From Truepera sp. (GTDB lineage Bacteria > Deinococcota > Deinococci > Deinococcales > Trueperaceae), in NCBI GenBank assembly GCA_032027045.1, contig JAVSMU010000001.1, forward strand, positions 2,058,039-2,122,038: 64,000 nucleotides of DNA. The letters are read 5' to 3'. The position numbers and the translations under genes were made by a program. This document shows positions 38,711 through 47,033 of the stretch, piece by piece. Within the stretch, counting starts at the first letter, position 1; the number at the start of each line of letters is the position of its first letter. The notes under the pieces were generated by a model, which worked only from the letters and a program-made list of their open reading frames with translations, made no database searches and had not been told where the DNA came from.

Positions 38711-39040
38711 ATGAAATTGATTCTTGCCATCGTGCAGGACGCCGACTCGGCGCGCCTTCAAGAAGCGTTGGGCGAAGGCGGTTACCAGTCCACGAAGCTC
38801 GCGTCCACCGGCGGCTTCTTGCGGGAGGGGAACACCACGGTCCTGATTGGCGTACAAGACCACAAGGTCGCCCAGGTCAAAGAGATAATCCACGCGACCT
38901 GCCGCGAGCGGACCAAGGTGGTCACCGCCGGATCACCCATCCACGCGCTGGAGGGCGTCTTCGCCAGTCAGCCCATGGAAGTGCCCGTGGGCGGGGCGAT
39001 AGTGTTCGTCCTCTCCACCGACGAGTTCGTGCGGATCTAG
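38711..39040 (+). CDS. PII-like cyclic-di-AMP receptor (DarA/PstA family)
   Basis: 109-residue trimeric signal protein of the DUF970 family. The start MKLILAIVQDADSARLQEAL and the segment KLASTGGFLREGNTTVLIGV (about residues 28-47) are the family signature, including the Gly-Gly-Phe-Leu loop that contacts c-di-AMP in DarA/PstA. The last strand (GGAIVFVLSTDEF) completes the PII-like fold. The usual T- and B-loop lengths suggest ligand binding is retained. Its targets are unknown in any phylum. It lies between the divergent Sel1 gene and a convergent MFS gene. Confidence 0.9.
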   Translation: MKLILAIVQDADSARLQEALGEGGYQSTKLASTGGFLREGNTTVLIGVQDHKVAQVKEIIHATCRERTKVVTAGSPIHALEGVFASQPMEVPVGGAIVFVLSTDEFVRI

Positions 39041-39044
39041 CCGG

Positions 39045-40406
39045 CTAGTCCGCTTCCGGCACCTCGGTTACGACATTCTGGGGCGCGGCGTTCGCGGGGG
39101 AGGCGTCACCGGAGGCGGCGCTCTCGTTCTCGGAGGCGAGTTGCGCGCGGCTCGCGCCAAGCGCGCGCAGGTCGGCCTCGCGCAGCGTCCCGAACCGGAA
39201 CGAGAAGGCCAACGTCACGGCTCCTAATACCGCCGCTGCCGCGAACATGGTGGGCATTACCAACCAGGTCAGCAGCGCGCCCGCCAGCACCGGCGCCAGG
39301 CTCGGGATGGTCAGCACGGTGTTCGAGAGCCCGATGTAGAGGGCCCTTTCGCCCAGCGGGGCGATGGCGTAGAGCAGGTTGGACGCCGCTATGCCGACGC
39401 CGGCGTTACCCACTGCCGACAACACGAAGACGACCGAGTACCAACGCCAGTCACCGATCAACATTGCGCAGATGGGTGCAGCCATCAGCAGTGCGTAGCC
39501 GACCTGCATGACGGTCACGTTGCGACCGCGGTTCGAGAGCACGCCGAAGGCGAGGTTGCCGAGCACCGCGGCGGCCGTGGCGGCCATGACGTAAGTGCCG
39601 AGCGCGCCGTCGGGTGCGCCGATGCCCCTGATGGCGTAAACGGCGTAAAAAGGTTCCGCGAGGAGCATGGCCAGCCCGAGGAAGCGCACTCGCAGGAACC
39701 GTCGCAAGGCGACGTCGGCCCGCAGCATGCCCGGGATCTCGCGCAGCATGCCTACGAGCGGCCGCTTCATGCCCGGCACGCCCGGCGGTTCCTTGACGAA
39801 CGAGAAGCTGGCGTACGCGATGGCGGAGAGCAGCGACCCGAGCAGGAAGATGAGCCCGAAGTTGTGCGGGAAACGCATGTCTGAGTCGAGGATCGCCCGC
39901 AACACTATGCCCGCGCCGAGCCCGAGCAGGCCGCCGATGGCGTTGCGCATCGCCCAGAAGGTTCCTAGCCGCGAGTGCGGGACGATCTTGGCGGTGACGT
40001 CGGCGAACGGGACCCCACCCACCCCACCCGCGATCGCGTTGATCGTGAGCATGACGAGCACGATCAGTATGACCAGCGACGGTGAGTCACCGCCGACGAA
40101 GAAGACGGCCGCCGTCATGACCAGCAGCGCCGTCGAGCGGATGGTCGAGGTGATGTGATAAAAGCGGAGCTTCAGCGGCTCGTGCGAGATGCGGTTGGCC
40201 ACCAGCAGCTGCGGCAGGTACCAACCCCCGACCTTGATGGCGGGGACGAGGCCGATGATGACGGCGGGCGCGCCAAGCACTGCGAGGAACGGCGCGAGCA
40301 CCAGCCCCGCGTGCAAGAAGGCGTCGCCGGCGTTCACGAACACGCCGTTCATCACCCCAAGCCGGAAGTTGCGCTCCTTGACTCGTTCCCGCCGCATGTC
40401 CGGCAA
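39045..40406 (-). CDS. Major facilitator superfamily transporter
   Basis: 453 residues with 11-12 hydrophobic segments spread over residues 15-410. It starts with the helix FLHAGLVLAPFLAVLGAP and has a charged loop near the middle (FVKEPPGVPGMKRPLVGML). The C-terminal 45 residues are polar and cytoplasmic. The length and two-times-six layout fit the MFS. No substrate motif is visible. It is convergent with the c-di-AMP receptor gene. Confidence 0.8.
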   Translation of the reverse strand: MPDMRRERVKERNFRLGVMNGVFVNAGDAFLHAGLVLAPFLAVLGAPAVIIGLVPAIKVGGWYLPQLLVANRISHEPLKLRFYHITSTIRSTALLVMTAAVFFVGGDSPSLVILIVLVMLTINAIAGGVGGVPFADVTAKIVPHSRLGTFWAMRNAIGGLLGLGAGIVLRAILDSDMRFPHNFGLIFLLGSLLSAIAYASFSFVKEPPGVPGMKRPLVGMLREIPGMLRADVALRRFLRVRFLGLAMLLAEPFYAVYAIRGIGAPDGALGTYVMAATAAAVLGNLAFGVLSNRGRNVTVMQVGYALLMAAPICAMLIGDWRWYSVVFVLSAVGNAGVGIAASNLLYAIAPLGERALYIGLSNTVLTIPSLAPVLAGALLTWLVMPTMFAAAAVLGAVTLAFSFRFGTLREADLRALGASRAQLASENESAASGDASPANAAPQNVVTEVPEAD

Positions 40407-40470
40407 TCGTACAGCCCACCCGGCGCCGACGTGGCCGTCACTCCGCGGCCTCCCGGAAGCCCGGCGCCGT

Positions 40471-40500
40471 TTGACACCCCTCGAGCGGAGAACTTACACT
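40471..40500 (+). promoter_or_regulatory. Promoter of tRNA-Ala
   Basis: TTGACA (40471-40476) and TACACT (40495-40500), 18 bases apart, lie 11 bases before the mature tRNA 5' end. Near-consensus housekeeping sigma spacing. Confidence 0.75.
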
Positions 40501-40511
40501 ACCGATTGCTC

Positions 40512-40587
40512 GGGGCCGTGGCGCAGTTGGGAGCGCGCGTGAATCGCACTCACGAGGTCAGGGGTTCGAATCCCCTCGGCTCCACCA
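40512..40587 (+). tRNA. tRNA-Ala (anticodon CGC)
   Basis: A 76-base cloverleaf with the CCA end encoded. The acceptor GGGGCCG pairs with CGGCTCC and includes the G3:U70 wobble that identifies alanine tRNAs. The anticodon stem CGTGA/TCACG closes a 7-base loop ATCGCAC, giving anticodon CGC for GCG codons. The T-arm is GGGGTTCGAATCCCC. It has its own promoter and a stem-loop terminator, and lies at the boundary of the inserted region. Confidence 0.95.
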
Positions 40588-40608
40588 GCAGAAGCTGAAG
40601 ATATTGCC

Positions 40609-40644
40609 GGCCCACGTCCCCCACGTGGGCCAAGTCTTTCTCTG
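40609..40644 (+). terminator. Terminator after tRNA-Ala
   Basis: GGCCCACGT (40609-40617) and ACGTGGGCC (40623-40631) form a perfect 9-bp stem with a CCCCC loop, followed by AAGTCTTTCTCT, a moderate T-rich tail. Confidence 0.7.
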
Positions 40645-40699
40645 CGCTAATTTTCGAACTGCCGATCATGCCGCGACTTGCTCGTTAACCCGGGCGTTC

Positions 40700-40896
40700 A
40701 CCCGTTAACCAGGCGTGCAGGCGACGGTTATGCTCTTGTCGAGGTACACAGCCTGGATTCGGTTGAGGAGCTTCACGTCCTCCTTCATCGGCCTCTGGAA
40801 CGCCTTGCGCCCAGTGATCAGGCCGCTGCCGCCGCCACGCTCGTCGAGGACTGCCGTCAGGGCCGCGTCTCTTGAGTCGTCTTCGCCCGAAGCCAC
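40700..40896 (-). pseudogene. Remnant 3' end of class I fructose-bisphosphate aldolase
   Basis: Minus-strand fragment whose translation ([20 protein letters not shown]..., ending SITVA) matches the last 55 residues of the intact aldolase at 42536-43591. The DNA match runs from about 40700 to 40891 against 42519 to 42712, roughly 85% identical by eye. The match includes some bases past the stop codon, which is lost in this copy. Same orientation as the intact gene. This looks like the displaced native 3' end left after an element inserted into the gene's end (see findings). It is not an expressed gene. Confidence 0.85.
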
Positions 40897-41148
40897 GCAG
40901 CGAACTGAGCATTGCCAAGTGAGGTGAAGGACGAATCAAGGCGTATCCTCAAACGAACCAGAATCGCTCGCAGCGTAAACCTGAACGTGAGCAAGAAGAG
41001 GGTGGGCGCAAGGGTGGGTGGCCTCGACCATTCCTTGGCTACGATAAGGCTGGCGCCCCTCCGCACCGAATCGAGGACCAGAGCGCTCAGTGGCTCGTAA
41101 GCGCGCGCTGACTACGCAAACATCCACGGAACGGGAGGAGGTAAGAAG
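40897..41148. other. Gene-poor stretch of inserted region
   Basis: Between the aldolase remnant and the DUF3800 gene I see no supported gene. Open frames here are short, without ribosome-binding sites or recognisable motifs. Base composition is lower in GC than in the flanks. Confidence 0.5.
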
Positions 41149-42276
41149 TTGGGAGCGGAAAGCCAGAAGACTCATTTCATCACCGGAATTGATGATTCCG
41201 GCGGTACGGCAGAGCTTTTCGAATTCGACGGACGACCCAAAGGGCTTACGGGCCCCCCTATCGCTGGCGCCGCAATGGTTACGGTCCGAGAGGACCTCCA
41301 ACAGCAGTTTGAGGCCAGCTGGTCTCGGCTCAGAGTACGCATCCAGGAGGAACTAGGCCTAACGACACCGCCGCCCGTGCACCTCCGGTGGATGTGGGGT
41401 ACGAATAAGCCAGACAAGCACAAGAACCCCTATTACCAGGCCGGCGCCTCTAATGACCAAGTTGCGCGCTGGCTTCGGAGTGCCTGCGATCTTCTGTTAC
41501 GATTCCAAGCTCGCCGCTGCCAATTCGGAATGCAATCCACAACAATCCCTCGCGAAAGCATCCAACGTGACCTTGGTCTCTATTACCAAAAGGACGAGTG
41601 GAAGATTGAGCGCCGATATCTTGCCTCAAAGGCTGCCGCAAAAGGATTCTACCGGGCCTACCACTCGGTTACAGCCCTACCAATAATCCGCATCCTCCCC
41701 GTGGTCGCTTGGAGACTTGACAGAGTTATCAGGGCTTGCGGGGGCAGGTCGAACTCAATCTTAGTGGACGCCTTCACAGGTACCGATGGCGCTGGCGCAC
41801 CTGAAGTCCTGCGTGCTGCACGGTCGATGGCTGAATTGGAAAGCGTACAAGAAATCAAGGTCGTTGAGAGCTACTCCGAATCCAGTCTAGTCCAGGCCGC
41901 CGACCTAGTGGCGTGGTCTGTGAACCGGCTGCTCACCCTGGAGCTCCACAACGAGCGGGATCCACCCTTTGAACGCGTGTTTGGGGAGCTACTCCAAAAT
42001 GGCAGGTCCCCAAACGGAACCAAACTATTGGCCCCATACAAGATAGACAGCGAAGTCTTATCTCAAATCACCTGCATCGTCTACGCATTGGCTAGAGGCG
42101 CTGCTGGCAAGATAGATCAGAAATTCGTTGACGAGAACCTAGTCTCTGTTGAGGAGTTCCACGAAAGAGCGACGGCGCCAGGGTTCGAAAGTCGAACCGG
42201 AGTATCAGTCCTGAACAAAGTTGGCCAACAACGCGCGAAGGAACACTACCAAAGAATGACAGGGCCGCAGAGCTAG
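41149..42276 (+). CDS. DUF3800-family protein
   Basis: 375 residues. The N-terminus HFITGIDDSGG and the C-terminal half ILVDAFTGTD ... SESSLVQAADLVAWSVNRLL match the DUF3800 pattern (early Asp-x-Ser-Gly and a late S-x-x-VQ-A-ADL helix), a RNase H-like-fold family found on mobile elements and phages and near defence genes. The start is a TTG set by a strong GGAGGAGG 8-15 bases upstream. GC content and codon use are clearly lower than in the neighbours (ATT, AAA and AGA codons appear), pointing to recent acquisition. No integrase or partner gene is present. Biochemical role is not established for the family. Confidence 0.75.
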   Translation: MGAESQKTHFITGIDDSGGTAELFEFDGRPKGLTGPPIAGAAMVTVREDLQQQFEASWSRLRVRIQEELGLTTPPPVHLRWMWGTNKPDKHKNPYYQAGASNDQVARWLRSACDLLLRFQARRCQFGMQSTTIPRESIQRDLGLYYQKDEWKIERRYLASKAAAKGFYRAYHSVTALPIIRILPVVAWRLDRVIRACGGRSNSILVDAFTGTDGAGAPEVLRAARSMAELESVQEIKVVESYSESSLVQAADLVAWSVNRLLTLELHNERDPPFERVFGELLQNGRSPNGTKLLAPYKIDSEVLSQITCIVYALARGAAGKIDQKFVDENLVSVEEFHERATAPGFESRTGVSVLNKVGQQRAKEHYQRMTGPQS

Positions 42277-42535
42277 TCTGCGGCCGAGTAATTCAATGCT
42301 ACACGCGATACCGTAACGTGTCAATGACCTCCGGCACGCCATATCCGCTGGCGAACAGTTTGACCACGATCCCGAAGGCCGACGGCCGATGCCAGGGAAA
42401 CCCAATTCGAGGCCGTGGTTCTAGTCAGCGTGATTGTGGCAGCCTGAACGGTGCCTGACGCTGCCGGCCGACGCGAAAACGCCGGGGATTGCCCCAGGTG
42501 TCAACGTTCCGGTACTACGCCCGTTACCCAGGCAT
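42277..42535. other. Intergenic part of inserted region
   Basis: I see no gene here. The last 17 bases (from about 42519) are shared with the sequence beside the aldolase remnant at 40700, so one recombination boundary probably lies close by. Confidence 0.5.
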
Positions 42536-43591
42536 TCAGGCGACCGTAATGCTCTCATCGAGGTACACGTCCTGAATCAGGTTGAGGAGCTTGACGCCCT
42601 CCTTCATCGGCCTCTGGAACGCCTTACGCCCGGTGATCAGGCCGCTGCCGCCGCCTCGCTTGTTGAGGACCGCCGTCAGGGCCGCGTCCTTGAAGTCGTT
42701 CTCTCCCGACGGCCCGCCCGAGTTGATGAGTCCGACTCGTCCCATGTAGGAGTTGGCGACCTGCCACCTGACCATCTCGATGGGGTGGTCATCGGGCACC
42801 AGCTCGCCGTACATGCGCGGGTCGGTGCGGCCGAAGCCCACGGCCTTGAAGCCGCCGTTGTTCTCGGGCAGCTTCTGCTTGACGATGTCGGCCTGGATGG
42901 TCACGCCCAACTGGTTGGCCTGGCCGGTAAGGTCGGCGGAGGCGTGGTAATCGACGCCGTCCACCTTGAACGCGTCGTTGCGGGTGTAGCACCAGAGAAC
43001 GGTCGCCATGCCCAGCTCGTGCGCGTGAACGAAGGCCTCGGCCACTTCGACGATCTCGCGGTTGGAGTCCTGGCTGCCGAAGTAGATCGTGGCGCCTATG
43101 GCCACGGCGCCCATGTCGAAGGCCTCCTCCACCGTTCCGAACATCACCTGTTCGTGAACTGTGGGGTAGGTCATGAGCTGGTTGTGGTTGATCTTGGCGA
43201 TGAAGGGGATGCGGTGAGCGTACTTGCGCGCCGTGAGCCCCAGGACCCCGACGGTCGAGGCGACCGCGTTGCAGCCACCCTCGATGGCCAACTCGACGAT
43301 CTTCTCGGGGTCGAAGTAGTCGGGGTTCTTGGAGAAGGAGGCCCCACCCGAGTGCTCGACGCCCTGGTCCACTGGCAGGATCGACATGTAGCCCGTGTCG
43401 GCCAAACGCCCGTGCGAGTAGAGGCTCTGCAAGCTGCGCAAGACGCGAGGGTTGCGGTCAGACGGCCCGAAGCTGCGGCTGACGAAGTCCGGCCCGGGAA
43501 GGTGGAGGCGGTCGCGCTCGATGCCGCGCGCGCGGTACGAAAGCAGCGCTTCGGCGTCTGCACCCAACAGGTCGACGATCTTGGAAGTCAT
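42536..43591 (-). CDS. fbaB: Class I fructose-bisphosphate aldolase (FbaB/DhnA type)
   Basis: Cleaves fructose 1,6-bisphosphate to triose phosphates in glycolysis and gluconeogenesis by Schiff-base chemistry. The 351-residue protein follows the archaeal-type/FbaB pattern: [20 protein letters not shown] (about residues 70-89), [11 protein letters not shown] (about 128-138), then the phosphate-binding SGGPSGEN and [16 protein letters not shown] near the C-terminus. The final 55 residues are duplicated in the remnant at 40700-40896, so this gene may now carry an imported 3' end. The ATG and its GAGAGGAG ribosome-binding site are clear. Confidence 0.93.
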   Translation of the reverse strand: MTSKIVDLLGADAEALLSYRARGIERDRLHLPGPDFVSRSFGPSDRNPRVLRSLQSLYSHGRLADTGYMSILPVDQGVEHSGGASFSKNPDYFDPEKIVELAIEGGCNAVASTVGVLGLTARKYAHRIPFIAKINHNQLMTYPTVHEQVMFGTVEEAFDMGAVAIGATIYFGSQDSNREIVEVAEAFVHAHELGMATVLWCYTRNDAFKVDGVDYHASADLTGQANQLGVTIQADIVKQKLPENNGGFKAVGFGRTDPRMYGELVPDDHPIEMVRWQVANSYMGRVGLINSGGPSGENDFKDAALTAVLNKRGGGSGLITGRKAFQRPMKEGVKLLNLIQDVYLDESITVA

Positions 43592-43712
43592 GGCTTCTCC
43601 TCTCGCGGTTGGTTCCCGCGGTTTGCCTCAGGCTAGACCTTGCTGAGCGCCGAGCCGCAGCAGACGCACCTTTGTACTGCCCGGCACGCTCTCGGCCCGG
43701 GCGAAAGGCCGG

Positions 43713-44546
43713 TCAACCGAGCGCTACGTCCAGCACGAGCATGATAACCACGCCGACCATGGTGCCCAGGGTCGCGATCCGTTCGTTGCCTTTGCCGTGG
43801 GTTTCGGGCACGATCTCGTCGAGAATGACGAACAGCATGGCGCCCGCCGCGAACCCCATGGCGTAGGGGAGGATGGGCGCGGCGACTTGCACGGCCCAGG
43901 CGCCGAACAGCGCCAGCGGTATCTCGACCAGGCCGGCCCTGATGCCCGTGAACGCCGCGTACGACAGGCTGCCCATGCCTGCGTTGCGCGCCGCCACCGC
44001 CACCGCCAGTCCTTCGGGGACGTTCTGGATGCCTATGGCCAGCATGAGGGCGATGGCCTCGCGCAAGTTGCCGCTGCCGAACCCCACACCGACGGCGAGG
44101 CCTTCCGGCATGTTGTGGAGGGTGATGGCGACGATGAAGAGCAAGACGCCCGAGACACCGCTGCGCCGCCGGGCCTTCGCCGTTAATTCCGGCGACCGAT
44201 CTTCGCGCACCTTGCCAGTCACCAACACGTGGATATGGGGCACCCAGGTGTCTGCCCTGTCGAGCATGAATACTCCAAGCGCCATGCCTATCACGACCGG
44301 CAGCAGGCCACCCACCTCGATGCCGGGCAGGATCAGGCTCGTGAAGGAGGCCGAGAGCATCACCCCGGCCGCGAATCCAAGCGCGGCGTCGAGAGCGCGC
44401 TGCGTCGGGTTGCGCCAAACGAGTACGGCCAAGGCGCCCCCGAGGTTGAACGTCGTGATGACGAGTCCGCCCCACAGGCCCTGCCAGACGGGGTTGGGGC
44501 CGGCCACGCGCAAGAAGAGTTCGACGAAACCGTCCACTGCCGCCAA
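43713..44546 (-). CDS. ZIP-family metal transporter
   Basis: Divalent-metal uptake protein (Zn2+, possibly Fe2+ or Mn2+) of the ZIP family, 277 aa with about eight membrane helices. The metal-site helices are ITLHNMPEGLAVGVGFGSG (helix 4, about residues 140-158) and LAIGIQNVPEGLAVAVAARN (helix 5, about 170-189), both with the HNxPEG/QNxPEG pattern. The cytoplasmic loop between helices 3 and 4 is charged. The nearest known type is the GufA/ZupT group. It lies 120 bases from the aldolase gene on the same strand. Confidence 0.9.
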   Translation of the reverse strand: MAAVDGFVELFLRVAGPNPVWQGLWGGLVITTFNLGGALAVLVWRNPTQRALDAALGFAAGVMLSASFTSLILPGIEVGGLLPVVIGMALGVFMLDRADTWVPHIHVLVTGKVREDRSPELTAKARRRSGVSGVLLFIVAITLHNMPEGLAVGVGFGSGNLREAIALMLAIGIQNVPEGLAVAVAARNAGMGSLSYAAFTGIRAGLVEIPLALFGAWAVQVAAPILPYAMGFAAGAMLFVILDEIVPETHGKGNERIATLGTMVGVVIMLVLDVALG

Positions 44547-44663
44547 TAGTAAGCGACGCGCGACGTTGCCCTACGCGGTCCCCGGAGGTCCGCAGGTCCG
44601 AGAGCGGACGAGTTGGGGCCCAAACCATATCGCCGGCCACCTCGAGGAGCACATAATCCGAAC

Positions 44664-45713
44664 ATGCCGAGCCATCGCCGCGGCCGGGGCCACGACCACT
44701 ACGACCGCCCTCACCTCCACGACCACCGCGACCGCCGCCCGCGCCTGCGGGGTTCGCTAACGGCCGTCCTCCTCTTCACCGTGGCGGCATGCGCAGCCAC
44801 GCCCGGGGCCGGCCGCTCCGAGGCGCTGGGCGGCTGCCGACTCTTCCCTGCCGACAACGTCTGGAACGCCCGTGTGGATGCCCTGCCCGTGCTTCCGGAG
44901 TCTCCCGACTACGTCGCCACCATCGGCGCTTCCGCGGCGTTACGGGCCGATTTCGGCTCGGGCTTGTGGGAAGGACGGCCGATCGGCATCCCGTACGCGG
45001 TCGTCGGGGCCTCCCAGCCACGGGTGAGAGTGACGTTCGACTACGTAGACGAGTCCGACCCGGGACCGTACCCGGTGCCGCCGGACGCCCCGGTCGAGGG
45101 CGCACCGCCGGGAGGCGTGACGAGCGAAGGCGACCGGCACGTGCTGGTCGTAGACGCGTCGGAGTGCAAGCTCTACGAGCTCTACGCGGCGGAACTGCAG
45201 CGAGACGGTTCGTGGACGGCGGGCTCCGGGGCCGTCTTCGACTTGAACGGCAACGACCTGAGGCCGCGCGGGTGGACGTCGGCCGACGCCGCCGGCCTGC
45301 CCATCCTGCCCGGCCTGGTTCGTTACGACCAGGTGGCCGGGGGCGAGATCGATCACGCCATCAGGTTCACGGCCCCCAGGACACGCAGGGCCTACGTCTG
45401 GCCGGCCCGGCACTTCGCGTCCCCTCATACCGGCGCCGAATTCCCACCCATGGGCCAGCGCTTCCGGCTCCGCGCCGACTTCGACGCGAGCGGCATGTCG
45501 CCCGCTGTTGCCGTCATCGTGACTGCCATGAAGCGCTACGGGATCATCCTCGCCGACAACGGCTCGCCGTGGTTCTTGTCGGGCGTGCCAGACGAGCGCT
45601 GGGACAACGATTCGCTGCGCCAGCTCATGCAAATCAAAGGAGCTGACTTCGAGGCGGTCGACGCGAGCGGCCTCATGATCGACCCGGACTCCGGCCAGGT
45701 GTTCACCGACTGA
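44664..45713 (+). CDS. Secreted (possibly lipo-) protein of unknown function
   Basis: 349 residues from the ATG at 44664. The N-terminus is long and rich in Arg and His (HRRGRGHDHYDRPHLHDHRD), then a hydrophobic stretch ends in AACAAT (about residues 34-45), a possible lipobox. The mature part is a mixed beta-rich domain (NVWNARVDALPVLPESPDYV, KLYELYAAELQRDGSWTAGS, RRAYVWPARHFAS, YGIILADNGSPWFLSGVPDE). Similar 'NVWN' secreted proteins occur in actinobacteria and Chloroflexi, but I know no function. The His/Arg leader could bind metal, which fits the divergent ZIP gene, but that is inference. Confidence 0.7.
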   Translation: MPSHRRGRGHDHYDRPHLHDHRDRRPRLRGSLTAVLLFTVAACAATPGAGRSEALGGCRLFPADNVWNARVDALPVLPESPDYVATIGASAALRADFGSGLWEGRPIGIPYAVVGASQPRVRVTFDYVDESDPGPYPVPPDAPVEGAPPGGVTSEGDRHVLVVDASECKLYELYAAELQRDGSWTAGSGAVFDLNGNDLRPRGWTSADAAGLPILPGLVRYDQVAGGEIDHAIRFTAPRTRRAYVWPARHFASPHTGAEFPPMGQRFRLRADFDASGMSPAVAVIVTAMKRYGIILADNGSPWFLSGVPDERWDNDSLRQLMQIKGADFEAVDASGLMIDPDSGQVFTD

Positions 45714-45754
45714 CGGGCCTGCGGCGGTCCGCCGGCCCCGGGTCCGCCCGTCGG

Positions 45755-46906
45755 CTAGCGCCGCAGGATGTCGTACGCCTCCCCTATCAGCTTGAACTGC
45801 TCCTCGGCGAACTCCACCATCACCCGGGGCAGCTTCTTGGAGCGGATGGCGTCCGGGTGGACGGCCGCCCGCAACTCCCGGTAGCGGTTCTCCACGTCGC
45901 TGGTCGAGCATCCCTCGGACAGCTCGAGGAGCCTAAGGGCCTCTGCGCGCGTGCGCGGCCTCACCGCTCTGCCGGCCGACTGGGCTGCGGAGGTGTGCGC
46001 CGTCTGGGGCCCGCTTCTCTGCCCCGCCAGCACTCCGGCGCGGTAGCCGGCCTGGTACGCGGACTGCCGTTCAGATCGCAGGCGCCCTTCCAGGCCGCCC
46101 AACAGGGACCGCTCCCCGTCGCTCACGCCGCGCCGGTAGGCCTCGGACACGAGCCCGTTCACCTGGGCCTGCGCCTCACCGACACCGTCGCGGCGGCCCT
46201 GAACGTACGCGGCATTGGCGGCCGAGGACACCCGGGCCTGGACGCCGGCGTCCTGGGCGTCGCGCGCAGTCCGCGCGTGCTCGGCGAGGGCCTCCCGCCG
46301 CCCCTTCTCGAAGCCCGCCACGAACCGGCCCTCAGCCATCTTGGCCAGGTAGGCCCTGGTCAGTTCCTGCTGCCTGGAGAGCCGCGACCTTACCGCCTGC
46401 TCGACATCGTCCTCAGCGTCCGTCGTCCAGGACCGAGCACTCGGGGCGGTGAAGAACCTGGCGTAATCGCGCGGCATGAGCGCAAGCGCCAGCAGCGCAC
46501 AGATGACCACCACGCCCAACGCCAGCAGCAGCCAGTGCCAGGCGAGAACCCCGGCGGCCCAATCGCTCTGGCCAGGCAGCAGGCCGAGGCCCCCGGCCAC
46601 CGGGATCGCCACGAGGACCACGGCGCCCCCCAGGCCGGCAAGCAACACCCGCTCCCGCCGCCGCACATAGAGGGTCACGCGCCGGCTCTCGGCCTCGATC
46701 TGCCGCTCCCACGCGCGCTGGTAGCCCCACTTCACGCCGTCGCGGTAGAGCGCCTCGACCAGCAGGTCGACGCGCGCCTCCTCGACCGGAGGCGCCGACT
46801 TGCCGCCCGTTCGCGAGCCTCTGGTCACTAGCCACGCCAGAAACACCAGCGCGGCAAGGCCGAACAGAACCGTCACCCGCCAGCCTCCCTGTCGCCTGCC
46901 GGCCAA
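45755..46906 (-). CDS. Membrane protein with C-terminal J domain
   Basis: 383 residues. A first membrane helix lies at about residues 12-26, and two more at about 88-110 and 122-145, followed by a long Ala/Arg/Gly-rich helical region with a repeated YxxGxRxG pattern (FVAGFEKGRREALAEHAR, AYVQGRRDGVGEAQAQ, AYRRGVSDGERSL, AYQAGYRAGVLAGQ). The C-terminal 60 residues form a J domain with the HPD motif (ELRAAVHPDAIRSK). J domains recruit and stimulate Hsp70 (DnaK), so this protein may bring DnaK to the membrane. It is not DnaJ itself, having no Gly/Phe or zinc domain. Confidence 0.75.
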   Translation of the reverse strand: MAGRRQGGWRVTVLFGLAALVFLAWLVTRGSRTGGKSAPPVEEARVDLLVEALYRDGVKWGYQRAWERQIEAESRRVTLYVRRRERVLLAGLGGAVVLVAIPVAGGLGLLPGQSDWAAGVLAWHWLLLALGVVVICALLALALMPRDYARFFTAPSARSWTTDAEDDVEQAVRSRLSRQQELTRAYLAKMAEGRFVAGFEKGRREALAEHARTARDAQDAGVQARVSSAANAAYVQGRRDGVGEAQAQVNGLVSEAYRRGVSDGERSLLGGLEGRLRSERQSAYQAGYRAGVLAGQRSGPQTAHTSAAQSAGRAVRPRTRAEALRLLELSEGCSTSDVENRYRELRAAVHPDAIRSKKLPRVMVEFAEEQFKLIGEAYDILRR

Positions 46907-47033
46907 CCATCTCGGCGTTGGCTGCCCCGGCGCCTGGTCAGTCTACCGAGCGCTCCGGGCCCCCGTGGGTGAGGGTGTGGGCGCTCAGGGGCGGTGGCCG
47001 TGCCCTCGGCCGGTGCCACTCACCGCACGCCGC

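Noticed and set aside
39037-39048. 12-bp perfect palindrome CTAGCCGGCTAG between convergent genes
   Set aside because: No loop and no T-run, so it is not a terminator; too short to claim as a binding site.
46907-47033. Terminator between the J-domain gene and the PLP-enzyme gene
   Set aside because: GC-rich repeats are present but no clean stem with a T-run.
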